DNA of 64,000 nucleotides, taken from Lewinellaceae bacterium (GTDB lineage Bacteria; Bacteroidota; Bacteroidia; Chitinophagales; Saprospiraceae). The stretch lies in the NCBI GenBank assembly GCA_020636405.1, contig JACJXW010000006.1, positions 930,001-994,000 of the forward strand, read 5' to 3'. The number at the start of each line of letters is the position of its first letter. The stretch's first letter is position 1. The notes beneath the pieces were generated by a model, which saw only the letters and a list, made by a program, of their open reading frames with translations, ran no database searches and was not told where the DNA came from. A program made the translations under genes and the position numbers. Of the stretch, positions 63,910 to 64,000 are shown in pieces.

Positions 63910-64000
63910 CTAGCGAAGTACTATTTTTGGAAGCGCTCGAAATCAGAAAGCGGCTGGTACTGGACAATCCGCAGCGCTATGAGCCGGATGTGGCTACTAC
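63531..64000 (+). repeat. 138-bp tandem repeats encoding TPR units
   Basis: Units start at 63531, 63669, 63807 and 63950. The first two spacings are exactly 138 bp; the third is 143 bp. Units are nearly identical in DNA, which shows recent expansion or gene conversion. At 63905-63934 the third unit has AGTAGGTAACTAGCGAAGTA in place of the normal GGCCGAGCCGAAGC segment, adding 5 bp and a TAA. The array continues beyond the window. Confidence 0.85.

Overview
The window reads as chromosomal DNA of a Bacteroidota bacterium, most likely from the Saprospiria (Saprospira/Lewinella/Phaeodactylibacter-like). The grounds are: four proteins with type IX secretion (T9SS) C-terminal sorting domains, a TonB-dependent receptor with a carboxypeptidase-like N-terminal domain, Bacteroidota-specific lipoprotein families (DUF4836, Bacteroidota-type LptE), the miaB / sigma-54 activator / lptE gene order, and TAnnTTTG-like -7 boxes with few Shine-Dalgarno sequences. 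The genus is an inference.

1-11.4 kb is a defence and scrap region, mostly on the minus strand. An operon runs hsdM, DUF3883 protein, hsdS, and a sacsin-type ATPase ending in a nuclease-like EVK module that leaves the window at base 1. No hsdR is visible. A GIY-YIG/DUF4357 gene upstream carries a copy of the hsdM control region. Then come a 5'-truncated HNH nuclease, a MazG-like gene split by a 165-bp palindromic insert, and a DUF4062-receiver fusion.

11.5-17.7 kb holds a palindromic element, an unrecognised overlapping gene pair whose second member has an HExxH...E metalloprotease-like pattern, a DUF4240 protein, and an unrecognised 837-aa protein with apparent internal repeats.

17.9-31 kb is a minus-strand cluster for surface and secreted proteins: beta-barrel, CIA30-like lipoprotein, single-pass membrane protein, exported protein, and two very large T9SS cargo proteins with GH144/glycoamylase-like domains. 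An AraC regulator lies upstream. This looks like a glucan-handling system without SusC/SusD.

31.1-36 kb is a recombination hot spot: a recent, deletion-scarred copy of the HExxH gene pair, tRNA-Leu, tRNA-Gly, a tRNA-Gly remnant carrying a palindrome in its anticodon arm, a DUF4836 lipoprotein, and an IS4-family element inserted in a 7/8-bp tandem repeat.

36-62.7 kb is mostly core genome: ppk1, DUF72, tpiA, a membrane protein, an autoregulator-like XRE-S24 repressor with a perfect operator-like palindrome, accC, acetoacetate-CoA ligase, a DUF5916 protein, lptE, sigma-54 activator, miaB, DUF4349, a 32-aa membrane microprotein, a TonB receptor, two secreted T9SS-type proteins and an S9 peptidase. 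The window ends in a TPR protein whose near-identical 138-bp repeats are broken by a 5-bp net insertion and a stop.
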